Assembly: GCF_000165485.1 (NCBI RefSeq)
Contig: NC_014623.1
Span: 825,501 to 889,500, forward strand
Length of the DNA stretch: 64,000 nt
DNA from: Stigmatella aurantiaca DW4/3-1
GTDB taxonomy: Bacteria; Myxococcota; Myxococcia; Myxococcales; Myxococcaceae
Reading direction: 5' to 3'
Of the stretch, positions 9,567 to 17,559 are shown piece after piece. Under the pieces are notes generated by a model. It ran no database searches and was not told where the DNA came from. It worked only from the letters and a program-made list of their open reading frames with translations. A program made the translations under genes and the position numbers. Within the stretch, counting starts at the first letter, position 1, and each line of letters starts with the position of its first letter.

Positions 9567-9588
9567 TTTGTCAGACAACTGTGACAAA
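9567..9588. promoter_or_regulatory. Inverted repeat upstream of SdpC-like gene
   Basis: TTTGTCA (9567-9573) and TGACAAA (9582-9588) form an exact 7-base inverted repeat separated by eight bases, ending 64 bases before the start at 9653. The surrounding 9480-9590 region is much richer in A/T than its neighbours. It could be a dimeric repressor or activator site; the binding protein is unknown. Confidence 0.4.
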
Positions 9589-9652
9589 CGCGGGCTCCGA
9601 CTGCGCCGCATTGAGCGGCTGAAAACACTCCGAGTCCTGATTGGGAGAGAGC

Positions 9653-10303
9653 ATGAAGCGTTCAGTTCACATGAAGTTCGTCGCGGCCTCGATGGCGGCC
9701 CTGACCTTCACCACGTTCGGAGTGGGCTGCGGTGGCCCGATGGATTCCGGTGGCGACAGCCCCTCGTCCGTGGCCCGGCGCCAAGCGTTCACGGGCAGTG
9801 AGCTCTACAAGGGCATGGTCTTCGGCGTAGGCCCCGCAGCGGCCCAGTTCGAGGAACTCTGGCAGCGCCCGGAGATCAAGGCACACCTGGAGAGGCCTGG
9901 CATTGTGGATCAGCGAGAGCTGGCCGCGGCGCAACTCATCGCGAAAATGTCCGAGCAGGATCCCACCTTCTTCGACCGCTTTTCCCGCGACCTCCGCAGC
10001 GGAAACCACCTGACCATCGACCAACTGCTCACGGAGACCAAGGAGAAGACCCAAGCCGCGATCGCCGCCCTGAGCAAGGAGGCCAGGCTGCCGGATGAGC
10101 TCGACGCCAAAGCCGTGGTGAGTCCGGAGTTGGGGACATGGCTCTATGTAGAGACCGCCGTGGCCGCAATCTTCGTGGTCGCCGTCACGGTTTTCATCAC
10201 GCAGATCGACGTGACGCCAGTGACCGGCGGTCCCCAAGCCAGCGCCTTGCGCCGCGACACCTGGGTGGACCTCTTGGCGAACAAGTCCTTCGACGCCCAG
10301 TAG
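9653..10303 (+). CDS. SdpC-family (sporulation-delaying-protein-like) secreted toxin precursor
   Basis: The start at 9653 follows GGGAGAGA at a good distance. The protein (216 residues) has a lipoprotein-type signal ending GVGC, then RRQAFTGSELYKGMVFGVGP, which matches the diagnostic N-terminal motif of SdpC-type precursors (xG.E.(L/F)(F/Y)KG.(F/L)FG.G.VA). A helical region rich in charged residues follows. Near residues 163-185 there is a strongly hydrophobic segment (YVETAVAAIFVVAVTVFI), where Bacillus SdpC carries its mature membrane-active peptide. In Bacillus, SdpC is processed with SdpA/SdpB and neutralised by SdpI. No sdpA, sdpB or sdpI homologue was recognised next to this gene. The family call rests on motif recognition. 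Confidence 0.65.
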   Translation: MKRSVHMKFVAASMAALTFTTFGVGCGGPMDSGGDSPSSVARRQAFTGSELYKGMVFGVGPAAAQFEELWQRPEIKAHLERPGIVDQRELAAAQLIAKMSEQDPTFFDRFSRDLRSGNHLTIDQLLTETKEKTQAAIAALSKEARLPDELDAKAVVSPELGTWLYVETAVAAIFVVAVTVFITQIDVTPVTGGPQASALRRDTWVDLLANKSFDAQ

Positions 10304-10304
10304 T

Positions 10305-10440
10305 GCGGTCATAGAAGAGCAGGTTCGTGGCCTCCGTGTGCTCTCGGTAGGCACCTGGGATGAGCAAGTCCCAGGTGCTCCGCACGTTGTGCTGGGTATA
10401 CGCGCGCTCAAGCCGTCCCTCCAAGAAGGTATCGGCTTTC
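10305..10440 (-). pseudogene. Possible coding remnant on minus strand
   Basis: The minus-strand frame reads GRLERAYTQHNVRSTWDLL followed by PGAYREHTEATNLLFYDRT, a composition that looks like real coding sequence rather than an antisense shadow. It has no plausible complete gene around it. The region lies between the two toxin genes and contains the 10350-10378 hairpin. No family was recognised; a decayed fragment is the simplest reading. Confidence 0.3.
10351..10378. repeat. Perfect 10-bp stem hairpin between the two toxin genes
   Basis: GCACCTGGGA (10351-10360) is the exact reverse complement of TCCCAGGTGC (10369-10378), with an 8-base loop. It lies 48 bases after the SdpC-like stop and 153 bases before the SitA5-like start. 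It lacks a T-tract, so it may be a terminator, an mRNA stability element or a protein-binding palindrome. Confidence 0.45.
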
Positions 10441-10531
10441 AGCGCCCCCCTGGAATGGATGCCAGTGGCTTGGCTGTCGGACAGCTCCGGCGTCGATAGA
10501 GGCGGTTGCGTCTCGTTCGGGAGGAGTCCCC

Positions 10532-11764
10532 ATGAAGCTGTGTTGCACGGCTGGGATGCTGGTTCTCCTCGTTGGGTGTGGCACCTCCTCCCGGGCTGTG
10601 CGTCTGGACACGGGCCAGAGCGACACCATCGTCTTCACTCCTCGTTCCGGCGCCAAGCCGGTGGCACTGGGCAACGGCGAGTTCGAGGAGGCCGTGTCGG
10701 AACTGGTGAAGGGTGTCCAGCTTCCTGCTTGGCCCCAGGAAGCCGCCCGGCGACTGTTCGAGGTGGAGGCGCGGAGCGGCTTGTACACTTATGAGACACC
10801 CAGCCGCCGCATCACTCCACTCAAGCCGGTCGAACGCATAGAGGGGCAGTCAACAACGGCGGAGATGGAGTTGACGCGCGACTACCTGCGCTGGTGCGAG
10901 CGCACTGGCAGGCCCGGGGACTGTTTGCGTCTGTTGACGGAGCGCCCCACCGTCAATGGGGATGCTCGTTTCGCGCTCGCCATGGCCCTTGCAAAGGGCG
11001 TCGTACTGGACGAGATGCTGGCGGCGTTTAAGGACATGGCCGACCCACACGCCATGGTGGCGGCGGTCCTCTGGACCTGGACCACGTATATGATCCTCGT
11101 CTCCATTCCCGACGTGACGATCTCCAAGGGTCTCGCCGCAGTGATGACTGCGGTACTCATCTCCTACGTGGGCGTCGATGCATTCTGGGGCCTCGTCGTG
11201 GGCTTCAAACGGCTGATGAACGAGGCGGATCGTGCCACCTCTTTCAATGAGCTGCGCGCAGCGGGCGAGCGGTACGGCAAGCTCATGGGCCGGAACGCAG
11301 CGCGAGCGTTCGCCATGCTGGCCATGGTGGCCATCGGCAACACGGCGCCGGGGCTGGCTGCGAAGGTGCCGACGCTGCCCGGCTCGATACAGGCGGCCGT
11401 ACAAGCCGAGACGCAGGCGGGCATTCGGCTCGCAGCGGTGGGAGAAGTGGAGATGGTCGCAGTGAGTGCCGAGACCGTCACCATCGCCCTGGCGCCCGGT
11501 GCGGTGGCGATGACGATGAGAGGGCGGCAGACCAGCTCCAACCCATCGGAGTCGATCAAGTCCCTGACGGCACGACTGGCAGAGCACCGCCAGAAGCTGG
11601 CGGATTACAAGGCCAACCCCGATGCTTTCGACCATCAGGGCATCTTGAGGAACGCCCCCTCGCCAGAGGTCCGGCAGAGGATCATCCACGGACGGATCAA
11701 GCACCTGGAAGACGAAATCAAGGCGTTCGAGAAGGCCATCAGAGACTTGGGAGGAGGACCGTGA
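10532..11764 (+). CDS. SitA5-like polymorphic lipoprotein toxin
   Basis: The 410-residue protein begins with a lipoprotein signal peptide (lipobox LVGC, Cys16), followed by GTSSRAVRLDTGQSDTIVF. The central part (about residues 150-300) has two hydrophobic stretches, DPHAMVAAVLWTWTTYMILV and GLAAVMTAVLISYVGVDAFW, characteristic of myxobacterial SitA5-type delivery regions. The C-terminal ~60 residues (from SNPSESIKSLTARLAEHR) are highly charged and helical and would be the variable toxin module. Sit toxins are moved between kin by outer-membrane exchange and kill recipients lacking the immunity protein. The stop overlaps the start of a 97-residue gene (GTGA), the expected immunity partner. RBS GGGAGGAG is near the ATG. 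The toxic activity is not identifiable. Confidence 0.7.
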   Translation: MKLCCTAGMLVLLVGCGTSSRAVRLDTGQSDTIVFTPRSGAKPVALGNGEFEEAVSELVKGVQLPAWPQEAARRLFEVEARSGLYTYETPSRRITPLKPVERIEGQSTTAEMELTRDYLRWCERTGRPGDCLRLLTERPTVNGDARFALAMALAKGVVLDEMLAAFKDMADPHAMVAAVLWTWTTYMILVSIPDVTISKGLAAVMTAVLISYVGVDAFWGLVVGFKRLMNEADRATSFNELRAAGERYGKLMGRNAARAFAMLAMVAIGNTAPGLAAKVPTLPGSIQAAVQAETQAGIRLAAVGEVEMVAVSAETVTIALAPGAVAMTMRGRQTSSNPSESIKSLTARLAEHRQKLADYKANPDAFDHQGILRNAPSPEVRQRIIHGRIKHLEDEIKAFEKAIRDLGGGP

Positions 11765-12054
11765 AGATTCAGCTTTCCGACCTGCGACGGACAGTCAATG
11801 CCCTGTTCGACCATCTGGAGCGAACTGGCCGTACGGAGATCGAAGTCACCGAGGACTTCTACTGGAACATCCCGGAGAAGCATTTGTACTCGGTGTACGC
11901 TCCCCCACCCGAGTCCGAGCTGACGATGGGGCAATTGTCCGATGACTGGACCGAGGTGGCGAAGATCGCGTCCGGTCAACGTCCCCCGACCGCCTATGCC
12001 CTGGTCTGGCTCTCGTCGCTCCTGCGCGTCATCGGCTCGAAGCTCATCTCCTGA
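11761..12054 (+). CDS. Probable immunity protein of the SitA5-like toxin
   Basis: The 97-residue soluble protein has no signal peptide. It starts at a GTG that overlaps the toxin stop (GTGA), after GGGAGGAGG, a strong ribosome site inside the toxin gene. The sequence (FYWNIPEKHLYSVYAPPPES, then LTMGQLSDDWTEVAKI) is mixed alpha/beta and acidic, as usual for small immunity proteins. It resembles small proteins that commonly sit behind myxobacterial toxins, but no named family is claimed. The function is inferred from position, size and coupling. Confidence 0.6.
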   Translation: MKIQLSDLRRTVNALFDHLERTGRTEIEVTEDFYWNIPEKHLYSVYAPPPESELTMGQLSDDWTEVAKIASGQRPPTAYALVWLSSLLRVIGSKLIS

Positions 12055-12118
12055 AGAACACCTCGGGCAGGCATGGCCCCGCTCCGTCCCCAGGCGTGGA
12101 AGCACTCCCCCCGGGAGG

Positions 12119-13117
12119 TCAGTAGGGACGCAAGTGGAAGCGCTGGCAGGTGTTGTCGAGCCAGCCGTACTGCTGGACGGCGCCGCCCTCGGACAGGGAG
12201 CAGCCACCCACCTCAAGGGCCTTGCCGCTGTGCCGGGCGATGAGCCGGGCGGTGCCATCCGCCAGGGGCTCGACGCGCCACTGGGCGTTGGTCCCCGAGC
12301 AAGGGCCCATGACGGCCCGAGCGGCGTTGGCGGTGGATGCGCCCTCGATGGTGAGACAGCCGCCGCCGTTGAAAACCGGCTTGACCTGGAAGTACCCATC
12401 CCCGGAAGGGGTGAAGTTCCACCGCTGGCAATCGTTCCCCAACCAGCTCCACTGGTTCACGCGGGTGCCGGTCGCCGTGCCGCAGTTGGCCACGTCGAGC
12501 ACCTTCCCACTGCTGCGGTGATTCAACCGGAACCAGCCGTCCGAGGTGGCCACCGGGCTCCACTGCTGACAGGCGTTGCCCAGCCAGGACCACTGGTGCA
12601 CCCGCGTCCCATCCGCGGTGCCGCAGTTGAGCGCATCCAGGGACTTGCCGGTGCTGCTGTTCACGAGCCGGTAGTAACCATCGGCGGTGGAACATAGGGC
12701 CCCATTGGGTCATCCCCCGCGCTCTCGAGCACCACCAGGTGCGGGTTGTCAAAGTTCCCCCCCGTGCCGGCCGTGAACATGAAGTACCAACGGTAGCCGT
12801 TGGGGCCATTGAGCCGGTGGAACTCGGGAGCCCAGAAGTTACAGCACCGGCTGGCCGTGGTGTCTGACCAGATCACCACTGGCGTCGCGGTGCTCAGCCC
12901 CCGCCAGGGTGGGCGACTTGCGCATCATCATCTGCGAGGACCAGGTGGTCGTCGCCAGGTAGTAGTTGCCGTTGTGGTATTGCAGCCAGGGATCCGCTCC
13001 ATCCGCCAGCAAGGGGTTGCGAAAGGTGCTCTCTCCGGCCGCCAGCGAGGACGTGGTGGAGAAGAGCAGGGCGGTCAATCCAAGCAGCAACGCGGTGCAT
13101 GCGCGGGGGAGGGCCAT
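12119..13117 (-). pseudogene. GH43 arabinanase-like enzyme with ricin-type lectin domain, decayed
   Basis: From the right, an intact signal peptide and GH43 start (STFRNPLLADGADPWLQYHN, with the catalytic-base Asp of the first blade) run to about 12900. There the frame is lost in a G5 run; four G's would restore LAGLSTATPVVIWSD. A second frame gives CCNFWAPEFHRLNG down to GDDPMGPYV (about 12690). The rest of the five-bladed catalytic domain is missing. The sequence jumps into a third frame that encodes a complete CBM13/ricin-B domain (DGYYRLVNSSTGKSLD, three QxW repeats such as HQWSWLGNACQQW) to the stop at 12119. The gene was a secreted arabinan- or xylan-active enzyme and is now inactive by at least one frameshift and one internal deletion. 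Confidence 0.85.
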
Positions 13118-13172
13118 GTATCACTTTCGATGCCAGTCGAAAACGCAGTTTGTCCGGTAGGGAACGGAGAGG

Positions 13173-13188
13173 ATGTGAACGTTCACAT
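13173..13188. promoter_or_regulatory. Perfect 16-bp palindrome, LacI/GalR-type operator candidate
   Basis: ATGTGAACGTTCACAT is an exact palindrome 55 bases upstream of the GH43 pseudogene start (13117, minus) and about 80 bases before the plus-strand GH43/AbfB remnant. A central CG flanked by symmetric arms is typical of LacI/GalR-family operators controlling sugar-utilisation genes. No regulator gene lies in the window nearby. Confidence 0.55.
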
Positions 13189-13269
13189 CTCCTCGTCAAC
13201 CGCCAGACGTGACAGGAATCGCCTGACGCATGACGGCAAGACCCAAGTCCAGACAATCCGTCTCTCGCG

Positions 13270-13529
13270 GTGAGCGACGACGGACGCGAGTGGACGCCGC
13301 TCAACCAAGATGGCACCTTCGTCGTCTTGGCCACGGACCTCTACGGGCTCGACTTCTCGCAGCAAAACCCATTCATTCACATCTGGGATTCCCGGGGCCT
13401 GACGTCCTTCGAGAACTACCGGCGGGTCGAACGTTGCGCCACCAAGGCTTCCGCCTGCGCATCGATCCCATCAGCGCCTCATCCTCGCAGACGGACCGGG
13501 AGGACGCGACGTTCGCCGTGACCCGCTGA
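13270..13529 (+). pseudogene. Remnant of a second GH43-type arabinosidase with AbfB-like C-terminus
   Basis: One frame reads GTFVVLATDLYGLDFSQQNP then FIHIWDSRGLTSFENYRRV, typical of the first blade of GH43 arabinosidases. A shift near 13430 leads to TLRHQGFRLRIDPISASS and REDATFAVTR with a stop at 13527-13529. That ending resembles the C-terminus of AbfB arabinose-binding domains (YLRHxxFRxRLD...ADATF). Almost all of the catalytic domain is absent and the start is gone. With the GH43-ricin pseudogene on the other side of the palindrome, this marks a lost arabinan-degradation locus. The family call for this small fragment is inference. Confidence 0.5.
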
Positions 13530-13601
13530 GCCGCAGTCCTCAGCGCCTTTCCCCGTGCACTCCGGTGCGCGCCCCCGACTCAACCGAAAGAGAGAGCACA
13601 C

Positions 13602-13993
13602 ATGAAATCCATCGGCTTCATGGTCGTGGCATTCGCAGTGGGCGCGCTCGCGCTCATGCCTGACGCGTGGGCATAGGACAAGGGGGACCATCGGCGTGTC
13701 CAACAGACACCTGCATGTGAAGCAGAGTTTGAACGAGAAGGTGGACATCGACCACTCGTTGACGGTGGGCAAGAACCTGCACCTGAAGGTAAGGCAGCTC
13801 ACCGACGCCGCGGTGGAGCCGGGGCAGCGGTTCGGCGACGGCCGTCAGCCATTATCGCCCCACTTGAGATGCCTCAGTCCCCAAGTCCCAGGAGGGGGGC
13901 GGGCTGGTGCAGAGGGTGGATGGTCGCCGAGGAAAGCCGGCGAAGTGAGCCTCCGGCGTCACCGGCCTACTCGACGGGCACCAGGTCGATGAG
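13602..13993 (+). pseudogene. Small secreted protein, interrupted after the signal peptide
   Basis: AGAGAG precedes ATG at 13602, which encodes a clean 24-residue signal peptide (MKSIGFMVVAFAVGALALMP, then DAWA) ended by TAG at 13674-13676. A shifted frame continues with TIGVSNRHLHVKQSLNEK and DIDHSLTVGKNLHLKVRQLT, plausible mature sequence, before becoming unconvincing beyond about 13850. The simplest reading is a short exported protein broken by a frameshift at the signal-peptide junction. No family was recognised. The interval 13850-14091 holds nothing else identifiable. Confidence 0.4.
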
Positions 13994-14091
13994 GCCCGCG
14001 TGCCCGTGCGTGGAGGCCACGCGCACCCGGAGAGGCATCGTGGAAGATGTAGTCCTCGTACATGCCAGTGTGGAAACTTTCTTCTCGACGG

Positions 14092-15498
14092 TCACTTCGT
14101 CAGCTCGCGCAGCAGCTGGTAGACGAACTCGGCGCCAGGTTGAAGTGAGGCCACCGGCACACGCTCATTGGGCGCATGGGCGGTGCGCGCATCCTCGGGG
14201 GTCAGCGCGAAGAGGTCGATCCCATACGCGTGGATTCCCGCCCGGCGCAGCATCGCGGACTCGGTGGTGCCCGTGGACTGCCGGGGAATGATGGGCACTC
14301 CCGGCCAGATACGGGCCGCAGCCGCCTTCGCGGCACGGAACACGGCATTGTCCCCCACGGGTGACATGGGCGAGTGGGGCGAGCGCGTGTCCATTCGCAC
14401 CTCGACGGAGTCGTCCGCCACGGCGGCCACGAGCCGGGCCTGGAGCGCTGGAACATCCTCGTCCGGAAGCAGCCGGCAGTTGAGGGTGGCCTCCGCGGTG
14501 GCGGGAATGACGTTGGAGCGGGTGCCCGAGTGAAAAAGGGTTGGCACGCACGTGGTGCGCATCACCGCCGCCAGCGCTGGGTCCAGCTTCGCCACGGTGT
14601 CCACCGCCTCCTGGGGGGGCGCGTCCGGCGAGGCCGCGATGCGCTTCAAGGCGTCGCCCAGCTCTCCCTCCGTCATGGGCGCTCGGGCCTGGATGTGCAG
14701 CCGGGCGGCCGGTGTCAGCCGGGCCGGGAAGGGGAGCGCCCCCACCCGCGCCACCGCCGCCGCGAGCCGCACCAAGGGATTGGCGGTCACCGGCGGCGCG
14801 GAGGAGTGGCCTCCCGGGCCCGTGGCCCTCAGCACCACGTTCCGTGAGACGCGCTCGGAGGCCTGAAGCGCCACGAAGCGCACCTGGCGCCGGTCCTCGC
14901 TCAGCTCGGTCAGCCCGCCTTCATTGAGGGCGAACTCGGCCTCTCGCAGTTCGGGCCGGTTCGCCAGCATCCACTCCAAGCCATGGCCTCCCCCCACCTC
15001 TTCGTCCGCGCCGAGGTACAGGAGGATGTCTCGTGACCGCCGCCCCTTCTCCCGCTGGAGCCTTCGCAGCGCCAGCACGCTCGCGGCCGCCATGCCCTTG
15101 TTGTCCTGCACGCCCCGTCCATACAGGAAGCCGTCTCGCTCGGTGAGGGTCCAGGGATCCGTGGACCACTCCTCGCGCCGGGCTGGCACCGTGTCCAGGT
15201 GGGCCAGCACGAGCAGCGGGCGCCCACCGCCGTGTCCCTTCAGCCGTGCCAGCAGGTTGCCGCGTCCGGGCGCGGGTTCGAAGAGTTCCACCTCGATGGC
15301 GGCTTCTCGCAACCACCGCTCGGCGATCCGCGCCGCGGCCGTCTCGTTGCCGGGAGGGTTGGAGGTATTCACCGCGACCAGCTCGGTCAGCAGCGTGCGC
15401 ATCTCCTGGTCCGCCCCAGGGGAGGTGGCAGGCGTCTTCCCCGAAGCATGACTGCAGCCGAGAGCGACAAGAACGAGGCACAGGGACAGGGCTCGCAT
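14092..15498 (-). CDS. M20-family zinc metallopeptidase, lipoprotein
   Basis: The 468-residue protein has a lipoprotein signal (lipobox ALGC) and a complete M20 peptidase. VLAHLDTVP carries the first zinc His and catalytic Asp (about residue 98), GRGVQDNKG the bridging Asp, and ADEEVGGGHG the catalytic Glu pair. A dimerisation domain follows (NVVLRATGPGGHSSAPP), and the final zinc His lies near the C-terminus (TAHAPNE). M20 enzymes are carboxypeptidases, dipeptidases or deacylases such as ArgE/DapE. The lipid anchor argues for a periplasmic peptidase acting on imported peptides. The gene stands alone with a good ATG. Confidence 0.92.
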   Translation of the reverse strand: MRALSLCLVLVALGCSHASGKTPATSPGADQEMRTLLTELVAVNTSNPPGNETAAARIAERWLREAAIEVELFEPAPGRGNLLARLKGHGGGRPLLVLAHLDTVPARREEWSTDPWTLTERDGFLYGRGVQDNKGMAAASVLALRRLQREKGRRSRDILLYLGADEEVGGGHGLEWMLANRPELREAEFALNEGGLTELSEDRRQVRFVALQASERVSRNVVLRATGPGGHSSAPPVTANPLVRLAAAVARVGALPFPARLTPAARLHIQARAPMTEGELGDALKRIAASPDAPPQEAVDTVAKLDPALAAVMRTTCVPTLFHSGTRSNVIPATAEATLNCRLLPDEDVPALQARLVAAVADDSVEVRMDTRSPHSPMSPVGDNAVFRAAKAAAARIWPGVPIIPRQSTGTTESAMLRRAGIHAYGIDLFALTPEDARTAHAPNERVPVASLQPGAEFVYQLLRELTK

Positions 15499-15536
15499 CC
15501 GCGCACCCTAACCTGCTTCGCCCCTCGCAGTGCTTC

Positions 15537-16598
15537 TCAGAGCGGTTGGATCTGGTCCACGATGCGTCCGGTGGCGAGCAGTTCCCGAAGCTCCTCTCCC
15601 AGTTGCTGGCTGGCTTCGCGCACCGTGTTCCAGGCGCGGATCCGCTCCGCGTCGCCGAAGCGGACGAAGTCCTCCCGGTCCGGAATCTTTCCGTGGGGAA
15701 GCCGCGAGATGAATGTCTCGGAAGGGGAGAGGAAGAGCGCACGCTGGAGGTGGTCGGACGCTTTCCACCGCCAGCGCAGCGATTTGTCGAACCAGCCCGG
15801 AATCACGTGGGGATAGAAGTGGGGATAGAGCACCAGGCCCTCGCCTGGGCCGAAGTGCAGGTTCGGGTGGTAATCCAGGACGCCGCCATCCCGGTACGTG
15901 CCCTCGGGGGCTCCGGGGATGTGCACGCCGCTCATCACCAAGGGAATGGAGCCGGAGGCGAGGAGCGCGGACCGAAGGTTCTCGCGCGTGAGGGGGTGGT
16001 GCACCGTGGGCAAGTCCCTCAAGCCCGCGAACGGGCTGTTGTCCCCGGCGGTGTGGAACACGGCGCGCTTCATCTGGAGCGCGAGCGTGCGCCGGCTCAG
16101 CGTGTTGGTCAGGGCCGCGACGGCCAGCCCCGCCACGAGCACCCCCTTCTGCTCGCTGGCCGAGGGCCCTCGGCACAGCGTCGTCATGACGTGCAGCCGT
16201 GCCCAGGGGTGGCCCACGATGTCCTCGGCCCCGTTCGGGCCGAGCAGGGCGTCGAGGATGCGGGCACTGGTCTCGGAGACGAGCGAGGGCGGCGGCTTGG
16301 GCGGATAGCGCTGATTCAGGTACGCGGCCGAAAAGCGCTCGAGCGCCGCCAGGGGGTCTTTCTGTGCCAGGCATGCGAGGCGCCAGCTGCCGATGGACGA
16401 GCCGATGAGGTGCAGGGGGCGGGAGCGGGGCTGGCGCAGGAATTCGCCGAAGAGCACCCGGTCCAGCCCGGCGAGCACCAACCACTTGGGCCCGCCCGAG
16501 GCTCCGGGGAGGACATCCACGTCCTCGGCGCGCAAGCCGCGCTCGCGCAGGAGCCGCAGGGCGCCGGGTCCTGCCCGGAGCGTGAGGGAAGAGGGCAT
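15537..16598 (-). CDS. Patatin-like phospholipase family protein
   Basis: The 353-residue soluble protein has the patatin features: an oxyanion-like VLPGASGGPKWL near residue 30, the nucleophile elbow LIGSSIGSWRLA (GxSxG, Ser about residue 69), and the catalytic Asp in YRDGGVLDYHPN (DGG, about residue 240). Such enzymes hydrolyse membrane phospholipids or neutral lipids with a Ser-Asp dyad. There is no signal peptide, so it is probably cytoplasmic or membrane-peripheral. It lies 38 bases upstream of the M20 peptidase on the same strand and may be co-transcribed with it. A functional link to the peptidase is not evident. Confidence 0.85.
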   Translation of the reverse strand: MPSSLTLRAGPGALRLLRERGLRAEDVDVLPGASGGPKWLVLAGLDRVLFGEFLRQPRSRPLHLIGSSIGSWRLACLAQKDPLAALERFSAAYLNQRYPPKPPPSLVSETSARILDALLGPNGAEDIVGHPWARLHVMTTLCRGPSASEQKGVLVAGLAVAALTNTLSRRTLALQMKRAVFHTAGDNSPFAGLRDLPTVHHPLTRENLRSALLASGSIPLVMSGVHIPGAPEGTYRDGGVLDYHPNLHFGPGEGLVLYPHFYPHVIPGWFDKSLRWRWKASDHLQRALFLSPSETFISRLPHGKIPDREDFVRFGDAERIRAWNTVREASQQLGEELRELLATGRIVDQIQPL

Positions 16599-16779
16599 GT
16601 CCCTCCCAGGCTACCCCGGTAGGAAGAGAACGTGGGACAACACCTACATGCTGGCGCAAGGGCGGGAAGGGCTGGGGAGAAGTGGGGGATTCGCCGGATT
16701 ATTTGAACACCAGTCAAAAAATTAAATCCGGGAGGATCCAGGGAAATGGCGAATTCTCAATAACAAGAGAAGGCGCGAC

Positions 16780-16808
16780 GAAGCCCCGAGGATGGTCCTC
16801 GGGTCTTC
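16780..16808. repeat. 5'-leader hairpin upstream of secreted protein gene
   Basis: GAAG-C-CCCGAGGA (16780-16792) pairs with TCCTCGGG-T-CTTC (16796-16808) around a TGG loop, giving a 12-bp stem with one mismatch, 27 bases before the start at 16836. It would form in the mRNA leader. The 16690-16770 region before it is A/T-rich (CAAAAAATTAAAT) and probably holds the promoter. Confidence 0.45.
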
Positions 16809-16835
16809 GGCAAGGCCTGGCCCCGGAGAGAAAAC

Positions 16836-17474
16836 ATGACCCCCCGTTCCTGGAAGCGTTTCCTCGTTGGTGCAGCATCGGTTGTGAGCATGGCCGTTCC
16901 GAGTTTGGCGGCGGCGGCCCCCACCTGCGTGTACGTGTTCGGCCACTTGGATGCGCACACGGTCACCACCCCAGCGGTCCCCATCGTGATTCCGGCCCTC
17001 AGCGCGCTGGCCGATCCGATCCGCGTCCACGTGGACGAGACGGTGCAGAACATCGTGGGCTACTCGCTGAAGCTGCCCGGTCTGGACCTGGGCACCGAGG
17101 GCTCCCCGCTGTTCGTTCTTCCGGAGTTCGGGACTGAGATTCCCTCCTTCTCGTTCACCCTGCCGGAGCTCAACTACAACCCCTACCGCTGCATCGACAT
17201 CTCGGGCGTCGAAGTCCCGGCCATCCCCGTGAACATCCCCGCCTCGACGCTCGTGCTGCCGGGCTTCATCGCGGATGTGGGCGGCGTGGTGTTCAACCTC
17301 GCGGGCGAGGAGCTGACGGTGCCGGGCAAGCTGCTCCGGTTCAACGGCAAGGAGATCGTCATCCCCGCGCAGAACCTGGGCACCCCCAGCATCCCGATCG
17401 GCACGCCGCAGAAGTCCGTCGTCCTCTACATCGACGGCTCGCTGAAGACGCTGCGCTACCTGGCGCCCCGCTAA
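16836..17474 (+). CDS. Secreted protein of unknown function, Pro/Val/Ile-rich
   Basis: GGAGAG precedes ATG at 16836. The 212-residue product has a signal peptide (RFLVGAASVVSMAVPSLAAAA, cleavage after about residue 28) and a mature part dominated by alternating hydrophobics and prolines: TPAVPIVIP, LPGLDLG, LPEFGTEIP, VPAIPVNIPAST, TPSIPIGTPQ. This indicates an all-beta, possibly repeated, fold. Two cysteines (about residues 31 and 113) could form a disulphide. No domain family was recognised. The gene has its own promoter region and is not in an operon. Confidence 0.6.
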   Translation: MTPRSWKRFLVGAASVVSMAVPSLAAAAPTCVYVFGHLDAHTVTTPAVPIVIPALSALADPIRVHVDETVQNIVGYSLKLPGLDLGTEGSPLFVLPEFGTEIPSFSFTLPELNYNPYRCIDISGVEVPAIPVNIPASTLVLPGFIADVGGVVFNLAGEELTVPGKLLRFNGKEIVIPAQNLGTPSIPIGTPQKSVVLYIDGSLKTLRYLAPR

Positions 17475-17559
17475 TTGGCGGCGGTGAAGCAGGCGGAGGG
17501 CTCCGCTTGCGGAGGGGCATCGTGCTAGAGGGCTTCCGTCTTGATGGGAGCCCTCGTCC

